NCBI GenBank assembly: GCA_003676145.1
Contig: NAUB01000027.1
Coordinates: 1-64,000 of the forward strand
DNA length: 64,000 bases
Source: a gamma proteobacterium symbiont of Stewartia floridana
Lineage (GTDB): Bacteria > Pseudomonadota > Gammaproteobacteria > Chromatiales > Chromatiaceae
Direction of reading: 5' to 3'
In this document: positions 54,011 through 62,243 of the stretch, one piece after another
Layout: every line of letters starts with the position of its first letter
Numbering within the stretch: the first letter of the stretch is position 1
Position numbers and translations under genes: made by a program
The notes under the pieces: generated by a model
The model's input: only the letters and a program-made list of their open reading frames with translations
Told to the model about the DNA's origin: nothing
Databases searched by the model: none

Positions 54011-54026
54011 TGGCACCACTCTTGCA
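54011..54026 (+). promoter_or_regulatory. Sigma-54 promoter of the tupABC-mobAB-moeA operon
   Basis: TGGCACCACTCTTGCA is an exact match to the TGGCAC-N5-TTGCA consensus, with GG and GC 12 bp apart. The predicted start is near 54037 and the leader to the tupA ATG about 197 nt. The adjacent divergent NtrC-family gene makes this the clearest regulatory assignment in the window. Confidence 0.85.
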
Positions 54027-54233
54027 ATTAAAATCCTCGCAGCCAGTGATAAGGAGTGATTTTCCAGGCATTTGTTCAATGGTTGCACACTACTGTTTAA
54101 GTCTGCTGAAAAGAAATAAAACACACTTTAATTATGTTTTTGTTAAACAACATATCCCAATCAATCGCTGCACCCACCCTTCTTATGGACGATTCAGTGA
54201 TACAAAATTCACACCGCAATGAGGCAACTCCCA

Positions 54234-55082
54234 ATGAATAAAAATATGGTGAAACACTTATTCACGCTCCTGTTGATGACGCTGCTTATACCGTTCACCA
54301 CAGCTCATGCAGACGCCAACAAGATCATCCGACTGGCCACCACAACCAGTACCGACAATTCAGGACTGCTTAAAGAGCTGCTACCGGAATTCCAAGCCGA
54401 CACCGGTTATAACGTCCATGTGATTGCGGTTGGTACAGGCAAAGCACTGCGTATGGGACGTGACGGCGATGTGGATGTGGTTCTGGTACACGCCAGGTCT
54501 GCCGAAGATCAGTTTGTCGCCCAGGGGCATGGTGAAAAACGATTCGGTGTGATGTACAACGACTTTGTGATCGTCGGTCCGCAAACTGACCCTGCCGGCT
54601 TATCCAAAGCCAAGGATGCCACCACCGCCCTGCAACTCATCGCTGAACATCAAGCGATCTTTGTCTCTCGCGGTGATGATTCCGGCACCCACAAAAAAGA
54701 GCTGGGTCTATGGAAAAAAGCGGCCGTCGATCCACAAGGGCAATGGTATCGTGAAGCGGGTCAGGGCATGGGTAAAGTGCTGCAGATCGCAGCGGAAATG
54801 GATGCCTATACCTTAACCGATCGGGGAACATGGCTTGCGTATGAGAAGAAGTCTCCGCTGAAAATCGGTTTTGAGGGCGATCCCCTGCTGTTCAATCCCT
54901 ATGGCATCATCGCAGTGAACCCACAGCGCTATCCCGACACCAATCATCGGGGCGCCCAGGCACTGATCCAGTGGCTGATCTCACCGGAGGGCCAGGAACG
55001 TATCAATAACTTCCGCATTGGCAGTAACCGTCTCTTTACACCATCCGCCGATGCCGGAGAGTTTGCCGCAGCCAAACACTGA
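54234..55082 (+). CDS. tupA: Tungstate/molybdate ABC transporter binding protein
   Basis: 282 residues from the ATG at 54234 (GAGG 9 bases upstream; the ATG at 54219 is less likely). Signal peptide about residues 1-27 (after AHA). Mature start KIIRLATTTSTDNSGLLKELLPEFQADTGYNVHVIAVGTGKALRMGRDGDVDVVLVHA with the TTTS anion-binding motif of TupA, and later SRGDDSGTHKKELGLWK. TupA binds tungstate more tightly than molybdate. First gene of a six-gene operon. Confidence 0.92.
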   Translation: MNKNMVKHLFTLLLMTLLIPFTTAHADANKIIRLATTTSTDNSGLLKELLPEFQADTGYNVHVIAVGTGKALRMGRDGDVDVVLVHARSAEDQFVAQGHGEKRFGVMYNDFVIVGPQTDPAGLSKAKDATTALQLIAEHQAIFVSRGDDSGTHKKELGLWKKAAVDPQGQWYREAGQGMGKVLQIAAEMDAYTLTDRGTWLAYEKKSPLKIGFEGDPLLFNPYGIIAVNPQRYPDTNHRGAQALIQWLISPEGQERINNFRIGSNRLFTPSADAGEFAAAKH

Positions 55083-55086
55083 CCAC

Positions 55087-55785
55087 ATGGATTCCTTGAC
55101 CACCACAACACTGGCAGCCCTGGAGTTGCTGTTCAGTGGCAACCCTGAACTCTGGGAGATCATTGCGATCTCCTTCAGGGTATCGGGGGTTGCCATACTG
55201 GTGGCGTCACCACCGGCTCTGCTGGTCGCTTTCATACTCGCCTACTACCAGTTCCCCGGCAGACGTCTGCTGATCTCCATCAACAGCACCCTGCTCTCCG
55301 TACCTGCCGTGGTCGTCGGCCTGACCCTTTTCATTCTGCTCTCCAGACAAGGTCCGCTTGGGGAGTGGAAGTTGCTCTTTACTCAGACGGCAATGGTGCT
55401 TGGTCAGATCGCACTTGCCTTTCCGATTCTTGTCGCCATGGGACACTCGGCACTGCAAGCCTGTGACCGCAGAGCCTGGGAGACGGCACGCACCCTGGGT
55501 GCAACACCGCTACGGGCACTGATTACCATCATGCGGGAGGCGCGCTTTGGCCTGATGGCAGCACTGCTCGCGGCGTTTGGCCGGATTATCGCCGAGGTTG
55601 GCGCATCCATGATGCTTGGCGGCAATATCCTCCACTATACCCGTAACATTCCAACCGCCATCGCATTGGAATCGAGTAAGGGTGAATTCGCTCAGGGTAT
55701 CGCCCTGGGTCTGGTTCTTTTGATTCTGGCATTCACTCTGAATGCCTTCCTGCAGCACTTTCAAGGTAAGGGGCAACCAGCCTGA
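55087..55785 (+). CDS. tupB: Tungstate ABC transporter permease
   Basis: 232 residues from MDSLTTTTLAALELLFSGNPELW, starting 4 bp after tupA. The first 23 residues of the longer frame lie within tupA and are discarded. Five or six membrane segments, with the binding-protein-dependent permease loop EARTLGATPLRALITIMREARFGLMAALLAAFGRIIAEVGASMMLGGN. TupB type. It overlaps tupC by one base (TGATG). Confidence 0.92.
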   Translation: MDSLTTTTLAALELLFSGNPELWEIIAISFRVSGVAILVASPPALLVAFILAYYQFPGRRLLISINSTLLSVPAVVVGLTLFILLSRQGPLGEWKLLFTQTAMVLGQIALAFPILVAMGHSALQACDRRAWETARTLGATPLRALITIMREARFGLMAALLAAFGRIIAEVGASMMLGGNILHYTRNIPTAIALESSKGEFAQGIALGLVLLILAFTLNAFLQHFQGKGQPA

Positions 55786-56498
55786 TGACTACAGCAGATC
55801 AATTCAATGTTCATTACCTGAAAAAACACTATGCCAAACGGCAGGTGCTGGACGAGGTCACCTTCTCCCTGCAAGCCGGACAGACCCACCTGTTGAGTGG
55901 TGACAATGGGGCAGGTAAAACCACCCTGTTACGTATTCTGGCTGGACTGGAGAAACCGGACAGCATCCAGATCGACCTGGGGATGGGTCCGCTCAACTGG
56001 CGCCATGTCAAAAAGACCCTGCAGCAGCATGCCCTCTATCTTCATCAACACCCGTATATGTTTGACGGCACGGTGAGCTACAACCTGGGCTATGCCATCG
56101 GTGTAAAACTGACCAAGCAAGAACGTCAACGACAGATCGATAAAGCCCTGGAGTGGGCCGACCTGAAACAGCTGTCACAGGCTCCGGCCAAATCACTCTC
56201 CGGTGGTGAGAAACAGCGGGTCTCCCTGGCCCGGGCCTGGTTGAAGAGACCGTCCATTCTGTTACTGGATGAACCCACCTCCAATCTGGACCAGGAATCG
56301 AGACATCGCACACTCAGTCTGCTGGAAGCCTTCAAAAGCGATGGTACAGCGATGCTGCTGGCCAGCCATGATCCTATGCACTTCCCCTCACTGATAGACC
56401 AGCACTTGCGTCTGGATCAGGGTAAACTGATCCGTATCGATGATCAGAATCCGATCGAATTCGATCAGACTCACCCTAACTTCAGGAGTACGGCGTGA
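55785..56498 (+). CDS. tupC: Tungstate ABC transporter ATPase
   Basis: 237 residues. Walker A LLSGDNGAGKTTLLRILAGL, Q-loop LYLHQHPYMFDGTV, signature KSLSGGEKQRVSLARAW, Walker B ILLLDEPTSNLD, switch His in LASHDP. Completes the TupABC importer. The stop overlaps the mobA start (GTGA). Confidence 0.92.
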   Translation: MTTADQFNVHYLKKHYAKRQVLDEVTFSLQAGQTHLLSGDNGAGKTTLLRILAGLEKPDSIQIDLGMGPLNWRHVKKTLQQHALYLHQHPYMFDGTVSYNLGYAIGVKLTKQERQRQIDKALEWADLKQLSQAPAKSLSGGEKQRVSLARAWLKRPSILLLDEPTSNLDQESRHRTLSLLEAFKSDGTAMLLASHDPMHFPSLIDQHLRLDQGKLIRIDDQNPIEFDQTHPNFRSTA

Positions 56499-57097
56499 AC
56501 GACCGTTCAGATTACACCGCTGTCATCCTGGCCGGTGGCCGGGGAAGCCGTATGGGCGGTAACGACAAAGGCCTGATCCTGTTCGATGGCAAACCATTGA
56601 TCGAACATGTCATCAACACCATCGCACCCCAGGTAGGGCGTCTGTTAATCAACGCCAACCGCAATATGGTGGAGTATCAGAGATTCGGCTATCCGGTGAT
56701 ACGGGACGAATTGAGTGGCTACCAGGGACCCTTGGCGGGCATCTACTCCGCACTGGAGCAGATCACCACTCCGAATCTGATCACCGTACCCTGCGATGGT
56801 CCCAGATTACCAAAGGATCTGGTGGCACGACTGGTAAGCGCACGTGAAACCGCAGCAGCGGACATTGTGGTCGCTCACGACGGTAAGCGCCTGCAACCGG
56901 TGTATGCCCTGATCAGCAAGAAACTGCGACCAAGCCTGAAGGACTACCTGGATGGCGGTGATCGAAAAATCGATCTCTGGTATGCGCAACATAAAATGGT
57001 AACAGCCGACTTTTCCGATATTCCTGAAACCTTTCTGAACATCAATACGCCCGAGGAAAGGAATGAACTCGAACAACCCCAAACCGCTGAACATTGA
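56495..57097 (+). CDS. mobA: Molybdenum cofactor guanylyltransferase
   Basis: 200 residues, GTG start overlapping tupC. Adds GMP to Mo-molybdopterin to make the bis-MGD cofactor FDH needs. The N terminus reads YTAVILAGGRGSRMGGNDKGLILFDGKPLIEHVI, with GG and Lys of the nucleotidyltransferase loop; VPCDGPRLPKDLVARL follows with the metal-binding Asp. It overlaps mobB by about 35 bp. Confidence 0.95.
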   Translation: MNDRSDYTAVILAGGRGSRMGGNDKGLILFDGKPLIEHVINTIAPQVGRLLINANRNMVEYQRFGYPVIRDELSGYQGPLAGIYSALEQITTPNLITVPCDGPRLPKDLVARLVSARETAAADIVVAHDGKRLQPVYALISKKLRPSLKDYLDGGDRKIDLWYAQHKMVTADFSDIPETFLNINTPEERNELEQPQTAEH

Positions 57098-57686
57098 GGC
57101 TGGCGGGCTGATCGAATATCCGATCCCGCTGCTCGGCATCATCGCCTACAGTGGCACCGGCAAAACCACCCTGCTGACCAAACTGCTGCCGATCCTCAAG
57201 GCAGCAGGCCTGAGGATCGCGGTGGTGAAACATGCACAGCACCAGTTTGAGATCGACCATCCCCATAAAGACAGTTATGAACTGCGCAAATCCGGCGCCA
57301 GCCAGATGCTGGTTGCCTCCAGGGGACGCATGGCGCTGATTGCCGAGACCGATGTGCACAATGAACCGGATCTGCAGTCAACCCTGCCGCATCTCGACCA
57401 CCATGCCCTCGACCTGGTACTGGTTGAGGGATTCAAACACGCCCCCATACAAAAAATCGAGCTGCACCGACCGAAACTGGGCAAGCCATTGATCTGCCAG
57501 ACTGACCCAAACGTGATTGCCATTGCCACGGATGAAGCGATATGCTCACTACCGGACGGTTTACCGGTATTGGATCTCAACCAGCCGGAAGCAATTGCCC
57601 ACTTCATTCGTCAACAGCTCTATCGATTCGGAGAACGCCCAATCCATGACCCTGCAAGTCACCAATCCACAAACCAGTTGCGCTGA
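57063..57686 (+). CDS. mobB: Molybdopterin-guanine dinucleotide adapter protein MobB
   Basis: 207 residues. GTP-binding P-loop GIIAYSGTGKTTLLTKLLPIL, then VKHAQHQFEIDHPHKDSYELRKSGASQMLVAS and ALDLVLVEGFKHAPIQKIELHR, the standard MobB features. It assists MobA. Both its start and end overlap neighbours (mobA, moeA), showing a compact operon. The C terminus after residue 175 is not conserved. Confidence 0.93.
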   Translation: MNSNNPKPLNIEAGGLIEYPIPLLGIIAYSGTGKTTLLTKLLPILKAAGLRIAVVKHAQHQFEIDHPHKDSYELRKSGASQMLVASRGRMALIAETDVHNEPDLQSTLPHLDHHALDLVLVEGFKHAPIQKIELHRPKLGKPLICQTDPNVIAIATDEAICSLPDGLPVLDLNQPEAIAHFIRQQLYRFGERPIHDPASHQSTNQLR

Positions 57687-58923
57687 TCCCGAACCATCCA
57701 GCACTCTCCGGGTTGCTGCAGCCAGAGAGGCTATCCAGAGCGGTATCAAGCCGATCCTGACCACGGAACGATTGGCACTGCGCGATGCTCTGGGCCGGGT
57801 GCTGGCAGAGCCGATCATTTCGCCACTCGATGTTCCCGGCCATACCAACTCCGCGATGGATGGCTATGCCTTGAAGGGTTCGGATCTGCAATCTTCCACC
57901 ATTACAAGCTATAAACTGATCGGCACCACCGTGGCTGGCCAACCCTTTCAGGGTCAATGCCAATCCGGTGAATGCATCCGCATCATGACCGGCGCTCCGA
58001 TGCCCGAAGGCACGGACACAGTCATCATGCAGGAGCAGGCGAGACTGGATGAGAGCCAAATGGTCTCATTCACATCGGAACACAAACCGGGCCAGAATGT
58101 GCGCCATGCCGGTGAGGATATCGCCAAAGGCAGCAGTGTGCTTGAACCGGGCAGACGCCTGACAGCTGCCGACCTGGGTGTCATGGCATCTCTCGGCTTT
58201 GGTGAAGTCAGCGTCAGACGCAGACCTCGCGTCGCCTTCTTCTCCACCGGTGACGAATTGCGCGGCATCGGCGAGACCCTGAGAGAAGGGGATGTCTACG
58301 ACAGCAACCGATACAGTCTCTACGGCATGCTGAAGAACTGTGGTGTGGATCTGCTCGACATGGGCGTAATCAGAGATGACCCGGAGGCCTTACGCCAGGC
58401 TTTCCAGGCAGCGGCTGAAGAGGCGGATATGGTGATTTCATCCGGCGGCGTTTCAGTTGGTGAGGCCGACTATACCAAAAAGATCCTGCAACAGCTGGGT
58501 GAAATCCACTTCTGGAAAATCGCCATGAAACCGGGACGCCCACTGGCGTTCGGCGAACTGGGACAGACCCGGTTCTTCGGCCTGCCCGGTAATCCGGTGG
58601 CGGTAATGGTCACCTTCTATCAATTCGTACTGCCGGCGATACACTATCTGGCCACCGGCAAGCCCTATCAACCCTTCACCCTGAAGGCAGTCTGCCAGGA
58701 CGCCCTGCGTAAGCGGCCTGGACGATATGAATTCATACGCGGTGTTTTTTCCAGCGCAGACGATGGTCAGCTCAAGGTCGAATCGGTTGGTCAGCAGGGA
58801 TCGGGAATTCTCACTTCAATGAGTCGTGGAAACTGCTTTATCCTGCTGCCGGAAAGTTGTGCCGGTGTCACTGAAGGAGACCAGGTTGAGATTCAACCTT
58901 TCGCATCATTAAGTCTTGAGTGA
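57646..58923 (+). CDS. moeA: Molybdopterin molybdenumtransferase
   Basis: 425 residues from MTLQVTNPQTSCADPEPSS (ATG at 57646, inside the mobB end); the track upstream is only mobB in another frame. It inserts Mo or W into adenylated molybdopterin. Key parts: DVPGHTNSAMDGYALKG, RIMTGAPMPEGTDTVIMQEQ, VAFFSTGDELRGIGETLREGDVYDSNRYSLYGML, VISSGGVSVGEADYTKKIL and FGLPGNPVAVMVTFYQFVLPAI. Last gene of the tup-mob-moe operon. Insertion of W as well as Mo is possible given the tungstate importer. Confidence 0.96.
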   Translation: MTLQVTNPQTSCADPEPSSTLRVAAAREAIQSGIKPILTTERLALRDALGRVLAEPIISPLDVPGHTNSAMDGYALKGSDLQSSTITSYKLIGTTVAGQPFQGQCQSGECIRIMTGAPMPEGTDTVIMQEQARLDESQMVSFTSEHKPGQNVRHAGEDIAKGSSVLEPGRRLTAADLGVMASLGFGEVSVRRRPRVAFFSTGDELRGIGETLREGDVYDSNRYSLYGMLKNCGVDLLDMGVIRDDPEALRQAFQAAAEEADMVISSGGVSVGEADYTKKILQQLGEIHFWKIAMKPGRPLAFGELGQTRFFGLPGNPVAVMVTFYQFVLPAIHYLATGKPYQPFTLKAVCQDALRKRPGRYEFIRGVFSSADDGQLKVESVGQQGSGILTSMSRGNCFILLPESCAGVTEGDQVEIQPFASLSLE

Positions 58924-59000
58924 AGAGCCTCTTTGTAGATATTTACTGGAGAATTGAAAAGGGTGTTGAGCAGGAATGGCACTGACATATAGAGAATGAA

Positions 59001-59103
59001 CCGCCAATGAACGCCAATCACCGCGAATCTTCGCTAGGGTCTGTTAACACTTCTACGTGAAGTTATTCGCGGCATTTTGCGGTGACTAGCGTTCATTGGC
59101 GGA
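59001..59103. repeat. Intergenic palindromic element, copy E
   Basis: Left arm CCGCCAATGAACGCCAATCA then CCGCGAATCTTCGC; loop with TAGGGTCTGTTAACAC; right arm GCGGCATTTTGCGGTGACTA then GCGTTCATTGGCGG ending at 59102. The best-preserved copy of the family, in the gap between moeA and the cI-like gene. Confidence 0.78.
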
Positions 59104-59144
59104 CAATCTCTTCGGCAGGCGACCTAAGTAAGCACCATTCGTCT

Positions 59145-59591
59145 TCAACACCCCTTTTCAAAACAGTTGAGCAAACGTTCCAGGGTAGTCCACTCCTCAT
59201 CCGTCAACTTGCCGTTCAGAGCAGCGCGCTCAATCTTCGCCACCACCTCTCTGGTTTTCGGTGAGAGACGCTGATTCATCTGACGCACTGACATCAGCAG
59301 GGTTTCCAGATTATCCCCATCCGAGACGGCAGGCTGTTTACGCCCGCTGATCTTTGGATATTGATACTCCACCCCCTCCACCGGGTGCTGAACATCCATA
59401 TAACCTTCCGGAAGATCGAGACCGGTTTCGATCCGCCGGGCAACCACATCACCCATGTTGCGCCTTCCCGTAACCATCTGGCTGACATGGGCCGGTGTCA
59501 GCCCAACCTTCTCGGAGAACTCCCGTTGGGAATTGAAACGGTCGATCTGCTCCAGCAGATTGGCTTTGCGTATCGTCTTGATATTCATCAT
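59145..59591 (-). CDS. Helix-turn-helix repressor of phage cI/XRE type
   Basis: 148 residues from an ATG at 59591 (another follows directly at 59588). Helix-turn-helix: REFSEKVGLTPAHVSQMVTGRRNMGDVVARRIETGLDLPEGYMD, a typical phage-repressor-like ending. The C-terminal part (about 80-148) is helical and lacks the Ser/Lys protease domain of LexA-like repressors. It is divergent from a Cro-like gene with a palindrome between. Probably a relic or domesticated immunity module; no other phage gene is seen. Confidence 0.8.
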   Translation of the reverse strand: MMNIKTIRKANLLEQIDRFNSQREFSEKVGLTPAHVSQMVTGRRNMGDVVARRIETGLDLPEGYMDVQHPVEGVEYQYPKISGRKQPAVSDGDNLETLLMSVRQMNQRLSPKTREVVAKIERAALNGKLTDEEWTTLERLLNCFEKGC

Positions 59592-59600
59592 CGCGAAATA

Positions 59601-59615
59601 ATAGCAAATTGCTAT
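59601..59615. promoter_or_regulatory. Palindromic operator between the divergent cI- and Cro-like genes
   Basis: ATAGCAAATTGCTAT (arms ATAGCAA and TTGCTAT, one central base), 10 bp before the repressor start. A further half-site ATTGCTAT at 59634-59641 is near the Cro-like gene, so two sites could be bound cooperatively. Layout resembles a small lysis/lysogeny-type switch. Confidence 0.6.
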
Positions 59616-59674
59616 ATTTCTAGCCATATACATATTGCTATTCGTTTAGCTCCATGCTAATGTTCACTCTCAAT

Positions 59675-59914
59675 ATGGATATGAAAACATTTATTGCAAA
59701 GGAAGGTCGCGATGCAGCCATCCGCCTGGCAGCAAAGTGCGGTACCAAATATATCTACCTGACTCAGATCGCCTCTGGATTCAGAAAGCCCAGTGGAAGG
59801 TTGACCCTGTTACTCGAACGCAATTCCAAGGGAAAATTGACCAGACACGAATTACGACCTGACCTCTACCCTAGGGAACAGAGCGAACAGCAAGTACCGA
59901 AAATCACCTCCTGA
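59675..59914 (+). CDS. Small Cro/YdaS-like DNA-binding protein
   Basis: 79 residues from MDMKTFIAKEGRDAAIRLAAKCGTKYIYLTQIASGFRKPSGRLTLLLE. The start is uncertain (ATGs at 59654, 59675 and 59681). It contains a YdaS/Cro-type helix-turn-helix and the ending KLTRHELRPDLYP, common among Cro-like phage regulators. It faces the cI-like gene across an operator, consistent with a two-repressor switch. The next ORF follows by 29 bp. Confidence 0.72.
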   Translation: MDMKTFIAKEGRDAAIRLAAKCGTKYIYLTQIASGFRKPSGRLTLLLERNSKGKLTRHELRPDLYPREQSEQQVPKITS

Positions 59915-59943
59915 TTTCCCACAACAAAAATAGGAATCAACTA

Positions 59944-60210
59944 TTGTTACATGGAAAAGTGAAAGCAGCGCCCTCTTATTCAAACAGACTGAAGAGCTAC
60001 TGTGACGAATTTTCAGAATTCAACTTACGCTGTGAACAGCTCTGTAGAGCCTTCGATCATATTGCGACTCATCACGACAGCATCAGCAGTTTTTCAGTAA
60101 GAGGCATGAAACAGAACGCGTTGTGGTTGAAATGGCGCATGAAAGAGATGGAGCAGAAATTGACACGGATCTATGAGGAGATGTACGAAACCCGCTCTAA
60201 CCAGATGTAA
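59944..60210 (+). CDS. Small protein of unknown function
   Basis: 88 residues, TTG start at 59944 with AGGA 8 bases upstream. Helical, with three Cys in the first half (SYCDEF, RCEQLCRAF) and a charged C terminus (KWRMKEMEQKLTRIYEEMYETRSNQM), which could form a coiled-coil. No family recognised. Probably co-transcribed with the Cro-like gene. Confidence 0.5.
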   Translation: MLHGKVKAAPSYSNRLKSYCDEFSEFNLRCEQLCRAFDHIATHHDSISSFSVRGMKQNALWLKWRMKEMEQKLTRIYEEMYETRSNQM

Positions 60211-60247
60211 TTCGATTACTGAAGTAATGTGACAGTGTTCAAATTCT

Positions 60248-60279
60248 TTCTTAATCTGTTCTATGAGTGAGATTAAGAA
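60248..60279. repeat. Inverted repeat between converging genes
   Basis: TTCTTAATCT (60248-60257) and AGATTAAGAA (60270-60279) are perfect complements with a 12-base loop, across the stop codon of the minus-strand gene at 60273 and after the plus-strand stop at 60210. It may act as a weak terminator for both directions; the T run is short. Confidence 0.5.
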
Positions 60280-60569
60280 GCAGTTTGTCTACTCTCGGCC
60301 ACCTCCCCTTTTGTATCGAGAATGCGATAGACCATGATTGAAACCCCATTTTCACCACAGCAATTATTAGAAACTCTGAATAGACAATTCTCATACTCAA
60401 ACTCATTCGACCATAGCGCCTCACAAACAATGGGATCGTCGGGTTCGAGCTGAAATGCGCTAGTGACTTCTGATGAAATTATCGTCACATGAGTATCACC
60501 ATGGGAACGGGCATGTTCTACGTACTTAATCCTACAGTACTTTCTGATCTGCTCTTTGCTTACCGACAT
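60273..60569 (-). CDS. Small hypothetical protein
   Basis: 98 residues, MSVSKEQIRKYCRIKYVEHARSHGDTHVTIIS at the N terminus; rest includes EYENCLFRVSNNCCGENGVSIMVYRIL with a CC pair. Alpha/beta, four Cys, no signal peptide and no known family. Local AT-rich composition differs from the metabolic genes upstream and suggests an accessory gene. Ribosome site weak, so existence is not certain. Confidence 0.45.
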   Translation of the reverse strand: MSVSKEQIRKYCRIKYVEHARSHGDTHVTIISSEVTSAFQLEPDDPIVCEALWSNEFEYENCLFRVSNNCCGENGVSIMVYRILDTKGEVAESRQTAS

Positions 60570-61151
60570 ATCGATCTTTATCTATAGGACTGTTTGTATC
60601 TGTTTATGACAAGCACGAGCACAATACTACAATAGTGTTACAGAAAAGTAACATCAATAATGTTGCTTACCTGAATGTCATACTTGTTGCTAGCAACAGC
60701 CTTGAGAGACCTATTGCTGACACGGGTCACCAATTCAATCAAAGCCGCCAAAGTTACCAGCACACAGAATCTTTCTATTGATCTACGTCAACAAAGCCAT
60801 ACTTATTTTTTTTCAACTTATGAGTAAACAAAAAGAAAGTTATGAAGTATTGGTTTTGTGACCACTCATACTCTTATTACTTGTCGATGTGTATATACAT
60901 TTAGAATAAATCTAATTTTTTGATGGCAAAAAAAAGTGAGAACCAGTTCATATATTACCCACGATGGGATATTTAGTAGTAGTTATCTTTTATGACTTTT
61001 TGATAGATTAGCCACCTCTTACGGAATACAAATATCAAATCCTAAGGATAGGCAATCACTCATCAGTGATACCAAATAAACGACAATGTTTGGACCATAG
61101 AACCACTGAAACTATTTACCGTGGTTTAAGTTATTAGGATTTGTATTTGCC
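60570..61151. other. AT-rich intergenic region with FNR-like box
   Basis: No gene seen in 582 bp. At 60778-60791 TTGATCTACGTCAA fits the FNR-type half-sites TTGAT and (A/G)TCAA with 4 bp between, 9 of 10 positions. It might drive a long-leader transcript into the HDOD gene (361 bp downstream) under low oxygen, though a single motif is weak evidence. Runs of A and T around 60800-60950 make the rest low in information. Confidence 0.4.
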
Positions 61152-62012
61152 ATGTCACCAGATGAGCTCGTAAGAGATATCGACCAATTGGTTGCTCTTC
61201 CCGAAGTTTTCATTCAAGTCAATCAGATGATGGAACAGCCCAACTGTTCATCAGCCAAGCTTGCGGAAATAATTTCAGCCGATACAGATATTTCCTCCAG
61301 ACTGTTAAGACTTGTTAACAGTTCCATGTATGGACTCAGATCAACAGTCGATACGATCTCCAGAGCGGTCACCATTGCCGGTACCGAGGAGTTACGAAAC
61401 CTCGTATCTGCAACCTCTGCTGTCAGGTCTTTCAAAGGCATTCCAGAGCACTTGATCAACATGGAGGACTATTGGCGTCATGGAGTGACAACCGGGGTTA
61501 TTGCGAAGAGCTTGGCTCAGCAGTGCAATGTACTGCACAGTGAACGTCTATTTGTTGCCGGAATGTTGCATGACGTCGGACGTTTGGTTATCTACCTAAC
61601 AATACCGGATAAAGCGACTGACATCTTGAGTATCACAGGTGGCGATGAGTGGATCCTGGCTGATGCGGAAGACCACGTTTTAGGGTTCAATCACATGGAG
61701 GTGGGTGCCGCGCTGATGAAATCCTGGCAACTACCGGACAGTATTATATCCGTCGTACAGAATCACCATAACCCTACGAGGGCAACTGACTATAAACTCG
61801 ATGTATCGCTTGTACATATGGCTCTGGCAATCGCCCGAGGCCAAATGACGGGACTATCCGTTGAAGAGATGCTATGGGCGATTGAACCATCAATATGGCA
61901 AGAGACGGGACTTAGTCCAGAAAAGATCACTCCTCATGTCGATGAGATGTTAAAGATGTCTCTGGACACTATGAAGATGATCTTATCACCGATAGATCAA
62001 AAACAGGCATAA
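61152..62012 (+). CDS. HDOD-domain signalling protein
   Basis: 286 residues. An HDOD domain about 10-210: LPEVFIQVNQMMEQPNCSSAKLAEIISADTDISSRLLRLVNSSMYGLRSTVDTISRAVTIAGTEELRNLV, then YWRHGVTTGVIAKSLAQQC, LFVAGMLHDVGRLVIY and FNHMEVGAALMKSWQLPDSIISVVQNHHNP. HDOD proteins lack full phosphodiesterase residues and scaffold signalling. No EAL or receiver domain is attached. The stand-alone gene is followed by a CAGGCATA/TATGCCTG hairpin at 62004-62040. Confidence 0.88.
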   Translation: MSPDELVRDIDQLVALPEVFIQVNQMMEQPNCSSAKLAEIISADTDISSRLLRLVNSSMYGLRSTVDTISRAVTIAGTEELRNLVSATSAVRSFKGIPEHLINMEDYWRHGVTTGVIAKSLAQQCNVLHSERLFVAGMLHDVGRLVIYLTIPDKATDILSITGGDEWILADAEDHVLGFNHMEVGAALMKSWQLPDSIISVVQNHHNPTRATDYKLDVSLVHMALAIARGQMTGLSVEEMLWAIEPSIWQETGLSPEKITPHVDEMLKMSLDTMKMILSPIDQKQA

Positions 62013-62243
62013 TAGTCTTCAAATAGTCTCACTATGCCTGCTGTATTACCGGTACAGTAAAACCTCTCTATCTCTGTCTAATCAGATATAACGGATCTCC
62101 AGATCATTGATGTTTTGCCTCTACCGTCTGGATCAGATCCGATCAGAACTTATGCCTGTTTTGTTCGCTTCCAACACCTTTCGATATACAGACAATCTTA
62201 CAGATCAAAATAACTACCGAGACACGAAATCTGAGGAGCCTGT

